Source of the DNA: Lentinula raphanica
Lineage: Eukaryota > Basidiomycota > Agaricomycetes > Agaricales > Omphalotaceae
NCBI GenBank assembly: GCA_027919835.1
Contig: JANVFP010000005.1
Span: forward strand, 248,001-312,000
Direction: 5' to 3'
Length of the DNA: 64,000 nt
Positions 1 to 12,480 of this stretch are shown piece after piece. Numbering within the stretch: position 1 is the first letter of the stretch; each line of letters starts with the position of its first letter. The notes beneath the pieces were generated by a model that ran no database searches, was not told the DNA's origin, and saw nothing but the letters and a program-made list of their open reading frames with translations. Position numbers and translations under genes: made by a program.

Positions 1-1843
1 CATATATAGGTTTCCAGGCATCATGAGTCAACACATACCATCATCCGTCTCTGCAATGGGTACAACACCGAAACGGAAGGGGAGACCTCTTTCAATGATA
101 GTGTGCATGGTTCCGGCAACAAAAACTAGGTTCGCTGGTCGAGATAGATCAAGCGCAAGAACTACGTTGAACAGGTTGAGTTTGATCATATGGAATTGTC
201 CAGGATAGAGAGGGCGCAGCAACTTGGACGAAACGTGAGTTCGAGGTTTGCAATCAAAATGGTAGTGCTCTTACGCCAGTTATCGAAGCACCCCAATGAT
301 TATACCTATGCTGTGATTAGACTGAAAAGAGAAAACAGTGTACGAATCATTCACCTTTTGTCCTTCTCAAGATCATTCCACCATATGATAACATCCCCAC
401 CCTCAATTCGGTCAGTTGCATCAACTAATCCGTCTAAAACATCCTTACTCTCTTGAGCCAAAGAAAGTATAGGATGTGTTAGTAGCTCAATTGCCTCGCC
501 TCTCTCAAGACCCAAACTCGTCAAATCCATCATAACTTTTCGCTCTTTCTTCATTAACCGCAACAAGCCAAACGCGTTCAAGTCTTTCTCTGACACAGAA
601 ACCCCGTTCAACCACATAGCATTCGCACCACCCTGGACACGCAATTGATTCTCGTGTATCTCTTCCGCCAGAGGCTCCTTCACCAAAACACGGCGTGCAA
701 TAGTTGTCACATATTTGGGAAAGTTTTGGGAAAGATGTAGGAGGGTGAGAAGAGGATTGACGGAGTCCAGGACAAGCTGAGAGGCTTGGTAGCCAATGTT
801 TTGCAGCTCATCTTCGGTCGGAGGCGTGTTGACATCGGATGCTGTGGAATTTTCTGGGTATTTGTCCAGGAGAGAGAATATGGGATCGATAACAGCGGTC
901 TCAATCTCGATATCGTCTAAACGAGAACGGTCATCCTGTTGAACACCCAGATGTCTGTCGTCCAGTGCGAGATAGTCCATTTTCTTGAGGTCTAGAGCGA
1001 CACTGTATCCTGAAAGATAGCTTCGTTTTGAGGGGTCGATATTTCCTGGTGGGACATGTCTAACGATGTACTCGATACGTGGTTCCGCATTATACGCCAA
1101 CTTCATCAAATAGGTGTGTAGTTCACGAAAATTTGGAGAGGACAAGGAGGCGTATAGGATGGCAGATCGTGGTGGAGTCTCTAGACGACCATTTACAGGC
1201 GGGTATATGTGGTCGAAAGGTAAGATTTTGGGTCTTGTATAGTTTGAACTGCGGCAGAACTCAGCTCACATCCCGAGTTAAGATGGGATTAAGACTCACG
1301 AATGATTTTCCGTTGAATCTATAGTGTCTAACCCAGCCAGTTGTGCCAATGATTCCACATCACAGACTACTGTGCCATACCATTCTACCCATGAACCGCA
1401 TCCCTCGTGGTAAGCAGTTGCTCCGACAGACTCCGTGTAGTGATGATAGAAGGCCTGAATCTTCGGCGTAGCAGCGTGAAGAGCGAGATTCATTTCAATA
1501 AATGCTAAACTGCCCGGTTCAGAGAATAAACCCATGTCTGTCGCGACTTGAAGCGACGATGAATAAACAGCCTCGGGGGTTTCATCTGGAGTGATAGTCA
1601 CCACTTCTGGGTCTGTGACTCGATCAAGAAAAGGAAAGAATGCTGCGGGATTGTCTAATGCGACGCTTTCACTGGATGATGATCAGACAATGGGACATTT
1701 ACAACGGAAACTAAAGGAAGCACATACACGACTTCTACTAGGAATGGAGGGGCAGGCCACGACGTTCTGAGAGAGACCTTGACTGGAGGACTTGCTGCAG
1801 CAAGCAAGCCCAATGGTGAGAGAAGAGAAAGAGACCAAAGCAT
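1..1843 (-). CDS. UDP-glucose:glycoprotein glucosyltransferase, N-terminal part (3' end outside window)
   Basis: ER-lumen folding sensor that re-glucosylates misfolded N-glycoproteins so that they re-enter the calnexin cycle. The ATG at 1843 opens a hydrophobic signal peptide (MLWSLSLLSPLGLLAAA), followed by the family hallmark SPPVKVSLRTSWPAPP at the start of the first thioredoxin-like domain. Exon 1 joins exon 2 through a GTATGT donor to give LVEVVESVALDNP, a typical UGGT reading. Exon 2 (to about 1300), a long exon (about 1145-351, ending WWNDLEKDKR) and the exon at about 222-42 (LYPGQFHMIKLNLFN) follow the order known in UGGTs. The last visible exon ends at a GTATGT donor, so the gene continues to the left. 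About 450 residues of a roughly 1,500-residue family are present and the C-terminal GT24 catalytic domain is missing from view. Divergent from NMD3 with about 190 bp between start codons. Confidence 0.93.
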
Positions 1844-2033
1844 AGCAGTAACGTTCGAGCTTAAGCAGGCATAAAGGGATTGTGATTGAAAACAGATGAG
1901 CCACGAAATAGACACGTCTCCATAGAAAAGCTAAATAAGCGCTCATGGTAAATAAGCGCCCCAGAATCACACTCATCGCGGGTCCGCAAAAAAGTTTGCT
2001 GAGTAACAAAAAACTTGTACTTCTACCTCCAAC

Positions 2034-3930
2034 ATGGAATTCGTTCCTGCTCCTGCTATCCATCGTGTCCTTTGTGCTGACTGCGGTATGCAATTTCAAT
2101 CGATCTACTACTGTCTTCTCATCTTTCTCTCATCAGGTACACCGATTGTACCCAATTCCGCTAATTTATGCGTCGCTTGCTTGCGAAATACGTATGGTGT
2201 TTGCTTTTCAGTACGGACGACCTCTGATCAGCTTATAGAGTAGACATAACAGAAGGGATACCCAAGCAAGGTACGATGAACCTCGAGATACCTACCCACA
2301 TATTCTGATTGCTCCATCGCAGCATCGGTCTCATACTGCAGAAACTGCGAACGATTCCTAGCACCCCCGCAAGCTTGGGTCCTTGCAAGACCAGAATCAT
2401 CTGAACTGCTTGCTCTGTGCTTGAAAAAGCTGAAAGGATTAGCCAAAGTGCGGCTGACAGAGGCGCATTTCATCTGGACAGAACCACATTCAAAACGGTT
2501 ACGCGTATCGCTAACGATCCAGAAAGAAGTATGCAGCTCATACTCTTCTCGATGAATACTACTTACTGGTGTATAGGTCCTCACCAGCACCATCTTAGAA
2601 CAAACCTTCGAGATAGAGTACCTCGTGCAACATGGTCAATGTCCCGATTGTGCAAAACTTGCAGCTAAAAACACCTGGAAGGCCCTTGTTCAAGTTCGGC
2701 AAAAGGTCTCTCATAAAAGGACCTTCCTTTTCCTCGAACAGCTTATTTTAAAACATGGCGCTCAGAAGGACACGATCTCAGTGAAAGAAGTCAAGGATGG
2801 ACTAGACTTTTTCTACAGTCAACGGAGCCATGCGGTCAAAATGGTAGAATTCTTGACGGGTGTTGTTCCAGTAAGGTTAGTAACACATACCTTCCTTGAT
2901 CTACCAAGATTCAAAATGTGCCTTCAGATCGAAGGCTTCGGAGCAACTACTTTCATCAGATACACACAGTAACACTGCCAATTTCAAGTACACCTATTCC
3001 GTCGAGATCATGCCCATCTGCAAAGACGATCTAGTTTGCATACCTCCAAAACAAGCCCGACAGCTTGGCAACATCAGCCCACTCACCCTCTGCACCCGAG
3101 TCGGCAATTCCATCCAGCTCCTCGATCCCTCTACATTGCAGACCTGCGAAATCACATCCGCGATATACTGGCGAAATCCTTTCGACTCTCTAGCAACCGT
3201 CACCGATCTCGTCGAGTTTACTGTGCTCGACGTCGAAGTAGACGGTCGGTCGCGAGGGAAATTTGTCTTGGCAGACGCCCAAGTCGCTCTAGCAGGTGCT
3301 TTCCGATCTGGCGGGGTTCAAGATGAAAGCTCGATGGACTACGAGAGCTCCGGCTACACAAATCAAATCTTTCACACTCGAACACACCTTGGTGGAATTC
3401 TTCAACCAGGGGACACAGCGTTGGGTTATTTCTTGACAAACTCCAACTATAACTCGGATGATTTCGCCTCGCTTCATTCCGATCGGATACCTGATATCAT
3501 GCTTGTCAAGAAAACATATCCGAATCGTCGAAAGAAGAATAAGGCAAGAAGCTGGCGGTTGAGGAGCATTGGAAAAGAAGCAGGCGAAGAGGGGGAAACC
3601 GGTAGTGGTCGGGGTGTTGTTGGACGTATGGGTGGTCGTGATCAAAAGAAGGTCGAGGAGGATTATGAACTTTTCCTCCGTGACCTCGAAGAAGACCCAG
3701 AGCTGAGAAGTGCTGTCAACCTCTACAAATCGAACGATGTGACCATGAAAACAGAGGAAAAGAAGGGACCTAGGAAACCACAGTTTGCAATGGATGTTGA
3801 TGAAAATTCCCAGAAGGATGCGGAGGAAGGAGAAGAGGAAGAGGCAGATTTCCCTGAGATACAGCTAGATGAGCTATTGGAAGGCTTTGATGAAATGACC
3901 CTAGGTGATGGTGAAGTCGAGACAGCATAG
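2034..3930 (+). CDS. NMD3: 60S ribosomal export adaptor NMD3
   Basis: Adaptor that binds pre-60S ribosomal subunits and takes them out of the nucleus through the CRM1 exportin. The N-terminus MEFVPAPAIHRVLCADCG carries the first Cys pair, and later exons add CVAC and CRNC, giving the expected series of CxxC zinc motifs. Exon 1 is 2034-2085 and intron 1 is 2086-2136 (51 nt). Spliced segments read through EHGQCPDCAKL and the long last exon from about 2980 (ANFKYTYSVEIMPICKDDL). The C-terminal third is rich in Lys and acidic residues and ends in a leucine-containing acidic segment (IQLDELLEGFDEMTL) that resembles the nuclear export signal of the family. Length is about 500 residues, as expected. 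All introns are short. No break was seen. Confidence 0.95.
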
Positions 3931-4015
3931 TACACAGTACCTTAGCCTAATTAGAGTTGTGCACTGTCCTAGATCGAATTGTCATATACAGATAGGTGGC
4001 CAAATTTGCTATTGC

Positions 4016-4107
4016 TCCTTCTTAGCTCAGTTGGTAGAGCGCGTCACTAGTAAATCTTATGTTGCTCAAATATGACGAGGTCAGTCGTTCGAGTCGGCTA
4101 GAAGGAA
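4016..4107 (+). tRNA. tRNA-Thr (anticodon AGT) with a 19-nt intron
   Basis: A full cloverleaf can be drawn. The acceptor stem pairs TCCTTCT (4016-4022) with AGAAGGA (4100-4106), discriminator A at 4107. The D arm is GCTC/GAGC with loop AGTTGGTA. The anticodon stem pairs CGTCA (4042-4046) with TGACG (4073-4077), with AGT at 4049-4051. The variable loop is AGGTC and the T arm is AGTCG-TTCGAGT-CGGCT. A 19-nt intron at 4053-4071 sits one base 3' of the anticodon, the canonical place in eukaryotic nuclear tRNAs. CCA is not encoded. It lies just downstream of NMD3 on the same strand. Confidence 0.94.
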
Positions 4108-4177
4108 ATTTTGAGGCTCAAATTTTTATTTGGTAAAGGTAGTACGGTAGACCGTAGTATACAGCATGATTTTGGTC

Positions 4178-5985
4178 TCAATTCGTTGTGGCGTTCGTGT
4201 AGGACGTCGTAGCAAACCCCACTCTAGAATTGGAGTTGTCGAAGATAGAGAAGAATCGTTCCAAAAACACGTATCCATTGATGAAGTTGAGATCCTCGAT
4301 AGGGTCTGGACGTAACAACATGAGATCATCAGTCAACCTGTATTGTACTAGTGTACACATACCAGTAGCAACAGCAGCGAGATATATTTTGCCTTCCTCT
4401 CCTCCAATATTCTCATTCAAGTCTCTGGGCCAAATCTGAGCATTAGCAGTCAACGGGAAATCGGTCTGAATGAAAAGGCCGAATCAGCACTCCATATCCA
4501 TCTATAACCATGCACTCAAAAATGAACACTCACGCCACCAATAGTGAAAATGAGATTATCTAGGGCATCATACTGCTCCTGCGTGATTTCGTACAGTCCT
4601 GTAGCCTCGTCGAACGTTCCACCGGTGGAGTTGATGTACGCGTTGAAAGTATCAGTAGGCATATAGTTCAACGTCGTTCCGGTGTCGACGACGCCGATTG
4701 CGCTGGCCATAATCTCAGTGTCTCCATATGAGATAGACTGCGTTATTCCCCAATAATCGGTTTCTTTCGGTCTGAATTGGTACAATGAGGCAGAAATGTC
4801 TACCCGTGAAAGACTTGGGACTCACGTATAAGTGATTTGGCCAGTAAATCTTGAACTACCTCCGATATCTGTGCCATGCGAATGTAATGGGTCAAGAAAG
4901 AAAGATCATGCTCGGAGTTGGAAATACTAACCACCGAAGATCAACTCTCCTTCGGGCTCATTCGAAGCACCGGTAGTGGGAACGAAAGAGACACCCACGA
5001 CCTCCGTAGAGATAACACCTTCACTGAAGAGATTGTCGCTCACAGTAGGTACTGTGGTTACCGGAGCCTTGTCGAAGATGGAAACGTGAGTTTGTGATCA
5101 ACGAGCATGACAGTTACTCATTACCAATGATCCCAATATGGTACCGTCAGTCAAATCGACAGGCCCAATACTGAGAACCACAAATCACGATAATCAGCAA
5201 TAACACGAGACAATGAGATCAGAAATGAGCACCCTAGAATTCCATCCATCGAATTAAACCCTAGTACCCCGAAGTGAGCTGCAATGTATATGAGGACCTC
5301 GAAGAAGAATCAAACCTTGTTGGAAATCAGCTACTCCGATTGACTGGTTTTTGATAATTAGCTCGTTCGAGAGAGCCACTGTATCGAAGTACTCGTAACC
5401 TAGTACAAGTTGGCCGCATTGGTCAAACTGTCCGAATATGTCAGGGAAAAGAAACAAACCGAAGAAATATCCAGAGCCATAATCGACAATGACGATATCG
5501 TCCGTCCAAACGCTGCTGGTTGAAGGGATGTATGTGTAGCTTGCGTTAGCGCCGACCTGTGATATATAAGCGCCAAAACGCCGATAAGAGAAGTGCGCTT
5601 TACCCAAGTATTTGAGCTCCCGGAATCGACAAGCAGATGAACTACAATCCGGCTCGAGCATAGATCGTGCATCGAACTCGACCAACTTACATGTTTGATT
5701 GTCAACACCGACAGTGACCTCTGCGATATAGGTGATGGCTTCATTGACGACAGGAACTTCCTGTCTTTTCTTGGGTGAGGGTCCACTACGGTTTTTGGAC
5801 GCTGCACGATTGCGGAAGGATTGGGCCCGGAAATGTCCAGCACGGACCAGATTGTGCCCGCTAGTTACGTTGACCTGTTTTCGAATGGGAATAGACAAGT
5901 CACTGACAGAAGAATGACTCGATGTGAGGGGGAACGCGGCTATCCCAGAAACAAGCAATGAAAGGACCACAAATGGGAAGATCAT
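4178..5985 (-). CDS. Secreted pepsin-like aspartic protease (family A1)
   Basis: An extracellular acid endopeptidase. The ATG at 5985 begins a signal peptide (MIFPFVVLSLLVSGIAA), then a propeptide of roughly 55 residues with a dibasic site (KKR) before QEVPVVNEAITYIAEVTVG, the usual start of the mature fold. The first catalytic Asp is in LLVDSGSSNTWV, in the second exon, and the second in VVDTGTTLNY (around 4690). The last exons give ENIGGEEGKIYLAA and, after a short intron, DPIEDLNFINGYVFLERFFS and VGFA, the standard C-terminal strand order of pepsins. The protein ends TNATTN with no clear GPI signal, so it is probably soluble. At least seven short introns are needed; their exact borders were only partly resolved. 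Its 5' side faces a 660-bp gene-free stretch. Confidence 0.9.
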
Positions 5986-6645
5986 GACAGACGTTGTTTA
6001 GCTGAACAGCGAAAAACGAACGGCAAATTCTGCTTTTTAGCATTACGAAATTTTCTTTCTGTTCTTATACTCTTTGCATTTTGCTTTGCTGGACAAATGG
6101 TTTTGTTACAACACCGTTATCTGATAACTGAATCGAGCATGCGTACCAAGTAATTCAAGAGATTTCGGTCCAAAACCCGAAATCCGCTCCAGAAGGGTGG
6201 TCATAAGAAGATGAGCTGGCGTAGAAGTATTTCTGCAAATGTTAGAAGAAGAGTAACTGAACGTGTCCTGGTCTCGAGGGGCCGGGTTTCAATGCTGCAG
6301 TTCGAGAAGGTGCGGATAAGAAGATGGAAGGGAGATTTTCGGATATCTCTAGAATCAACTTGGCACCATATCATGAGGAGGAATTGGTATCGTGAGTGAC
6401 AAACAGTAAGAAAAGGAAAGCCAGTTGTGTTTAGGAAGATACGCGGCTCCGGTAGAAACGGGCTAGTCTTCATCCCCGTTAGATAGAGCAAGTGGTCACT
6501 AGCACTGGTCAAAGCCGATGACAGCCGACAAAACATCAACAGTGCATAACAATCGCAGAGATGATGATTGTTAATCTTCAGCATCATGTTGATCATCTCA
6601 TCGCAGGACGAAGTGTGCTATTATTGCGTTTTGCTTGTACCTACA
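5986..6645. other. Intergenic stretch between the aspartic protease and the M28 protease
   Basis: About 660 bp. It holds the promoter side of the aspartic protease and the 3' side of the M28 protease. A 131-codon open frame lies here on the minus strand (6201-6596), but it shows no domain, no signal peptide and no family resemblance, so it is not called as a gene. Confidence 0.6.
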
Positions 6646-9600
6646 TCATATACGTTGAACGCCCGCCACACATCCTAACAACAAGGCATCAACTTGATCC
6701 CCAGTCTCCTTCGTGATCCATGCATCCAAAGTTGAAAATAACTTGAGGGCTAGACCTGGTGTTGAAGCACTTTTTCCTTCAATTATGGCCCGTTTACCAG
6801 GCCACATCCCTTCTTCTTCTAGCCCGATGAAATTTACCGTGATTTTTCCCGCTTCCGGGTCAGATGAGGAAGGGGGAGGTATCTTGATTACGAGTTCAAT
6901 GGACCAGGTATCAGAGCCATAGTACGATGCCTCTTTAACATGATGGCGGGTATACTCGTTTGGTGGTTCATCGTCGAGATTCCATTTCAACACATGAGCG
7001 TCGAATGCAATCACTTACAGCAGGATAGATAGTGAGCTTTGTGTTCAACTGTTGGAGATACAATACGACTCACCAGTCCATATCAATCCGGGATGCCATA
7101 TGACCAGTTTCAGACTCCTCGTACCTCCTTCGAGGTCAATCACATCATCAACTGCAGTTATGGTAAATCCGGATTTGCGATTTTCCTCCAACGTGGTAGA
7201 CCAAGGAGAGACATATGTAGTATCGACATGCAGCGGGATTTTGTAGGGCTTCAGGAACTGTGGGGCGTATCAGATAGAGTGAAAAAAAAAAACAGAGTGG
7301 GACAATGTTTTACCAAGGAAAACGGAAACATAGGATCCCAATCAGCGTTATACCGGTCCATCATGATTAGTTCAGGTATTGGAATTTCTCCCACAATAGC
7401 AGAAGCGATATCACTAGTGCTGTTGGTATCAGCAGGTTCCGAAGGTGCGGTCATGGGAGGAGCACTGAATTCCTTTGCAACAGCGTAAACAAATTGCTCG
7501 AACCCAGGCGCGCTGTCTGAAGTCGACAAATGAAGGTGATGTTCGCCGGTTGTTATCTAGTCCGAACACAGTATAAGGCCATATACCCATAACACAGCAG
7601 ACGGACGTTGCCTTACATTCTCTGTACGCAACACATACACGCGCTTCTGATGCATGGGGTCGAAAGGTGACCTAGCACTGAACACCGCGATCGGAACAGC
7701 CGTCACAAGAGTCATGACGACTATCAGTTTACCCAGCATTCTGTTGTCCGAGCTCTGAAATCTGCATACAAAGGGAACAAAGAGCGGAAATCCTAGCATT
7801 CCAACAACAGATACAATGCTGGCAATCAGGTTGTCTGCCGGTGCATCTGCGCCGATACGACCTGTGAGAGGTACGAACACCTCCAATGTCAGGTAGGCAC
7901 TGGATGAGCCGAGGTACAAAGGGATAAAAGAGGACACGACGTATGTGAGAAGTGACACTCGCTCATTACGGACACTGATCATCCCCAGAATTGCAGTAAC
8001 GGCCAGTCCAGCCCAGAGGCTCGCTGCATTGAGAAAGAATAGAGCAGCAGAGCCAACATCAAGTAGCTGAATGACAAAAGCGAGGAAGGATTGGACGAGA
8101 AGAGTTGCATGATATGCTTGAAGTTCTGTAACTTGATTAAAAGGATACTGGGAGATGAGAGCGCCTGTGGACACATGCATCCAATGGTCTTCGGGTTAGC
8201 GAAAAGAAGACGAGCAGCTTCATCGAACGTACCTAAGATAGCTGGGGGCCGTAAAGCACCATCGCCAAGTATTCATTACTGAACCAGCTGAGGGGTTTAC
8301 CCAGCAGGTATCTCATGACCAGCGCAACCGAATTAGCTCCTACTAGAGAGCCGATGAAGGCAAGAAGGACAGCTAATGCGGGTTGACCTAACGTAGCAAG
8401 GGCACCAACAATGGAATGAGACCTTGCCGTTGCAGTAATCAGGACAACTGCGTCAAGCAGGAGAACCGCATACATGATCTTGGCCATTGAAAAACTATAC
8501 ATCCAGAACTTGCCGAACAGAGAGAAGTATACTGTTGCAGGTTTAGTGAAGCCTCCTGTCAAGGTTGCAATAGAGGGGGAAGTTGGTGGAGGCGAGGATA
8601 AATGGAGAATGAGGGCAAGGGTGTTCTCCGCAAAATTCTACGATACATTATCATGGTAAGATCAACGGAGAAGAATGATGGTCGACAAACCTGTGCAACA
8701 CCAGGTTGAATATTATCTACCACATCCTTGCGCATATGATACAAATAGCTATTCTCAACGATGGCCATCTATAATACATAGTCAGCTCGCTCGCTAGAAT
8801 CCCAGATCGACTCACGTCTAAACCAGTTACACCCAAATATTGTTGGAACTGTCTAAAATCCGTGTCAGAGAGGATAATCCCAGAGCTGAATACGTCGTTC
8901 GCAACGACCGTGCCAAACGGCCTCGGCACGTGGGAGTAAGCTTCGATCATTTCTTTGGAGGTAGCTTGAAAGAGGAGCTCGCGTCCTCTGGTTCCAGCGG
9001 CTAGTGTACCATTTAGTGAAACGGAGGTCATAGACAGCGAGTGAAAGAATATGAACCTTCTAGATTAAGGACTGCACGAACGCTATATGACAAGGATGAG
9101 AGACAAGAAGGCATGAGAGATTAGACACGCACGTATGGGCAATTTCATGTTGCGTTGAAAACAAATGACTTCCATCCTGTAATGACTCTTCGGCATTGTT
9201 GAACACTGAGCAGTGTCAATATCGCGATCTCGTTACAGAGAAACTTGAAACCGGCACCCACTCACAGAAGACTACCGCGTATTTCGGCTGCCAGTCCTCG
9301 CTTTCTATCAGTACTCTAATAGTCTCTAACATAATCCCAACGCAAATTGCATCGTCGGCCGCTCCGGGTGTAGGCAATGTTGAGTCCAAATGCGCGTTTA
9401 CAAGAACCGAGTGCTCTTTGCCTGTGTCTGTACCGTTCGACAAACGGACCACGATGTTACCAAGATCGACATAAGACTTGTATAGTCGTGCGCCCATCAT
9501 ATCGAAACGATGCGAGCCAGACCCTTTTTGACGCCAGATTTCGCATTCCAGGTGACGATGTGGACTTTTTTCGACTATCTTCTCGCATTCATCTTTGATA

Positions 9601-9993
9601 TTCTTCACTTGGTCCCATAGCCAGTCTTCTCCAAGAGCATGTTCGTAAGTCCCGGGAGTTCGGAAACCGATGTCTTCCGAAAGGATGCGAGAGACTTCCA
9701 AGATACGAGTCTCAGATATTTGAGGTTTACTTTCAGCATTGTATCTGAGAGCACGCTTGAACAGATGATGTAGTCGAAGGAAGAGGTACTGACAGTTCAT
9801 GTAAAGGCTCTGGCAAATCTGTTGCATTCCAGCAAGATTAGTGTCCGCAGGCCATTTGGAAAGTTCGAACATCCTCACATGAATGTTGCTGGTACGAGTA
9901 TAAAGGTACACCGATGAGTATCGGAGACAAGAGAATTAAGGAAAAGACGAAACCAGGCTTTCGTTCGAGCCGTCGACTCGCGTTCGACGTCAT
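6646..9993 (-). CDS. M28 membrane metallopeptidase (vacuolar membrane protease / ER metallopeptidase 1 family)
   Basis: A zinc aminopeptidase-type enzyme anchored in the vacuolar or ER membrane. The chosen ATG (9991-9993) opens a short basic stretch followed by one hydrophobic segment (FVFSLILLSPILIGVPLY). The peptidase domain shows ISETRILEVSRILSEDIGFRTPGT, GSGSHRFDMM and the zinc/active-site region VNAHLDSTLPTPGAADDA (about 9400). It continues through LLFQATSKEMIEAYSHVPRPFG, VFSSGIILSDTDFRQF and NSYLYHMRKDVVDNIQPGVAQ. The C-terminal half has many hydrophobic membrane segments (8560-7560), then a lumenal domain with KEASYYGSDTW and EEGMWPGKRA, ending DALLLGCVAGVQRI. This order and an estimated length of 850-900 residues match the family. 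Exons near the N-terminus were not resolved to the base. Confidence 0.9.
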
Positions 9994-10160
9994 AATGCAG
10001 AAAATAAATTAGCGCCCGTAGAGCATTCTGTTGTGTTGTGTTTGATCCAATCTTATCTTATCTTCTTTTTCCTCTTTCCTGAACCACCACGTCGTTCTAG
10101 ACTTGGGTATCATAAAATGGGCGGTAATCAACGGTAATGAAGCTAAGAGCGAGATATGTA

Positions 10161-10803
10161 TCAGCCTTTGCTCTGTAGGGCAGCAGCATATGATAATGTG
10201 GGCTTCTTTATCTCCCTCTCATCTCTAGTCAACTTGTCAATCTCCTCCCAATCTTCCCACTGTTCAGACAACTCCTCGTCCAGTAATATGACCTGACGCA
10301 GTTTGTCAACGACCTCATACTCTTTCTTGATCCCTGAACTATTTTTCAGCTTCTGGTTACAGCTCAAAATCAGACTAATTACCTTTAGGCTTGGCTGGTT
10401 TGGCAATATCCAACAGAGATATGATATGGCTCCTCTCGTTTATTGAACTGTCTTCGTCCTCCTCGAAAAAACCATCTCCGGATTCCCCAAGAGCTTCGTC
10501 AAGACCACAGATTGAGTCAGGCCCGTCAATATGCTCAGGACAAATGAACGAATCTGCTTTCCACTGCACTCCATCCATCCGACCGGGATTTCTACGTGTC
10601 GTTCCTGATACCCTTGGAGTAGGCAAACAGGAAAGGCTAATTCTGACGGCTTCGTCGCGGGACATGCCAGCGTCGAGGCAAGTACGTTTCAAAGCCTGGT
10701 TGGCAAAAGGGTATCAGCTTTTGAAATATTGCCAAAAGTGCACAAGCTGGTCCACCTTTTTCATGGCCCGGGGATTGTATTTAGTTTGTGACGATCTTGC
10801 CAT
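10161..10803 (-). CDS. Small conserved-looking protein of unknown function
   Basis: Not recognised. The ATG at 10801-10803 starts MARSSQTKYNPRAMKK. A short intron (GTGGAC donor, CCAACCAG acceptor) leads to ALKRTCLDAGMSRDEAVRIS. A second intron joins IAKPAKPKG to KKEYEVVDKLRQVILLDEELSEQW, and the protein ends TLSYAAALQSKG. Total about 165 residues. The middle is acidic (FFEEDEDSSINERSH) and the last third looks like a charged helix or coiled coil. No signal peptide or membrane segment. The consistent reading across two introns argues for a real gene. It is probably soluble and may be nuclear or cytosolic. Confidence 0.6.
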
Positions 10804-12480
10804 TGTTTGCTGACACCTGAACGTTGTGAAAGCGTGTCGATAATGGGTGTTACGTTTTGCTGAAGCCAGTATTTATATCAGTTCACGATTTGACTCGGAG
10901 GAGCCGGAATGAGTAAAGTCAAGGAGGCTTGAGTCAAACGGTTGTCATTTTATATTTCCAGCGCCGCTCTCGTCACCAGTCGTCATCAACACCGGATCCG
11001 TGCTCGCTTATGATTGAAATCGAAGTTATCGAACCCCGACGACTCACGACTGAAGATGGAGCCTGAAATGATAAATCATCTCATACGCCCATATACCGAA
11101 GGATATATTCTTAACCATAGGGGGGTGCGTGGCCAAGGATACCAGGATCCTTGGAATTGGGCCGTTAGTTACTATTCTCTATCATCAGAATAAGTAGTAT
11201 GAAATGATTTGTACAGTAAGTTCAAAGTAGGTGGCAGTGTGAAAACTTTGACTGACGAGAGATTCCTTGAACTCAGTTTCCAGATAATCCCCCTGCAGGC
11301 TGCATTCATGAGGTTCTTGCCATTGTCGATGATTGTCGTCCGAAATGTTGCCGTCTTAAAATTCATCGTTGACTGGTTTGTGCATTCGTACCGTAACAGT
11401 CCTGGCAAGTTTCCTCTGATCCGATCTGGCAAAGACTTGTAAAATTCATTCTTCAACGCTGTTTTTCATCACTTCATTCAATAGTATTTAGCTATTCGCT
11501 ATGAATCAGAATGATTGATCAACACTCGAGACACCATTGTTTGTTGAAGTACCTATGGTGTGCCCACCTGGTGAGGTACACTGTGATGGATATAGTGGCA
11601 GGATCACAGTGATACTTATTCCTGATTGGCAACCTCTGGTGCCACCTCCTGTGTTAGCCCATACTTGATTCTCAGGCTGTCCAACAACGACGACAAATAC
11701 TGAAGTCTGGTGGTGGCAACGATGATGGATCACTCCAATGGATAACAATGATCATGAACAATGATCATGAAAGTGACGGATGGCAATGGACGGTGATGAC
11801 AACACATTTAGACGCTGGATGATAACAACTTGAAATTGTCAATAACAATGGAGGACAAAGATATCAGTGACAGGCGACAACAAAGTGTGTGAAGTTGAGA
11901 GGGAGACCTTGGCAGATAGCAGGAAGGGGGCGGGCGGGATGACGCAGACTGCCAAGGTGGCAGATATGCAGTAGGTTCATATTGGGTGCCCGACACACAG
12001 GTGTGATGCCATACTGGAGAATCCTGCGCCGTTAAGGGCTTTCACATTGTAAGTATTATGGGACAATTTATTGCATAACTACATATTCCGCTATAGAGAA
12101 CTAACGGATTTCTGAGTATGATTCATCCTTGGCTAAGCACCCCCTTTGTCCAAGGATATATCCTCCGATACATGGGCGTATGAGGTGCCTGAGAGCTGCC
12201 AGAGCCATCAAAACAGTAAAAGATAAATCATAAAACCCCAGATACGCGGAAAGACACACTGGTACATATAATATATACACTTGGCAAGTGAAGAAGGCTA
12301 TAGCTAAGTAAGAGATACACATGAAAGGTGAAGAGAAGTAAGCGATACAGGTTTTAAAAGTGGGCTAAATATACAGAGAAATTTGAATCGGCAAGATTAT
12401 CGTCGGACGTCCTACTGTCAATAAACAGAGCAAAAGCAGCCTAGCACAGTGGCCCGACATTTGATTTCCTCGTAGCGGTC
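10804..12480. other. Gene-poor stretch of about 1.7 kb
   Basis: No convincing gene. Open frames of 60-95 codons occur on both strands (for example 11172-11456 and 11506-11748, minus), but they overlap each other and show no domain. A 13-bp unit, AACAATGATCATG, is tandemly repeated twice at 11744-11769. The rest is unstructured by eye. The right part is the 3' flank of the zinc-cluster gene. Confidence 0.55.
11744..11769. repeat. Two-copy 13-bp tandem repeat
   Basis: The unit AACAATGATCATG occurs at 11744-11756 and again directly at 11757-11769. Each unit contains the palindrome TGATCA. The repeat is in non-coding sequence and is probably a simple slippage duplication. Confidence 0.8.

Noticed and set aside
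6201..6596. 131-codon open frame on the minus strand with an ATG
   Set aside because: No domain, no signal peptide, unnatural composition, and a competing plus-strand frame; treated as chance.
11172..11748. Open frames of 80-94 codons in the gene-poor stretch
   Set aside because: Overlapping on both strands, without family features or a good start context.
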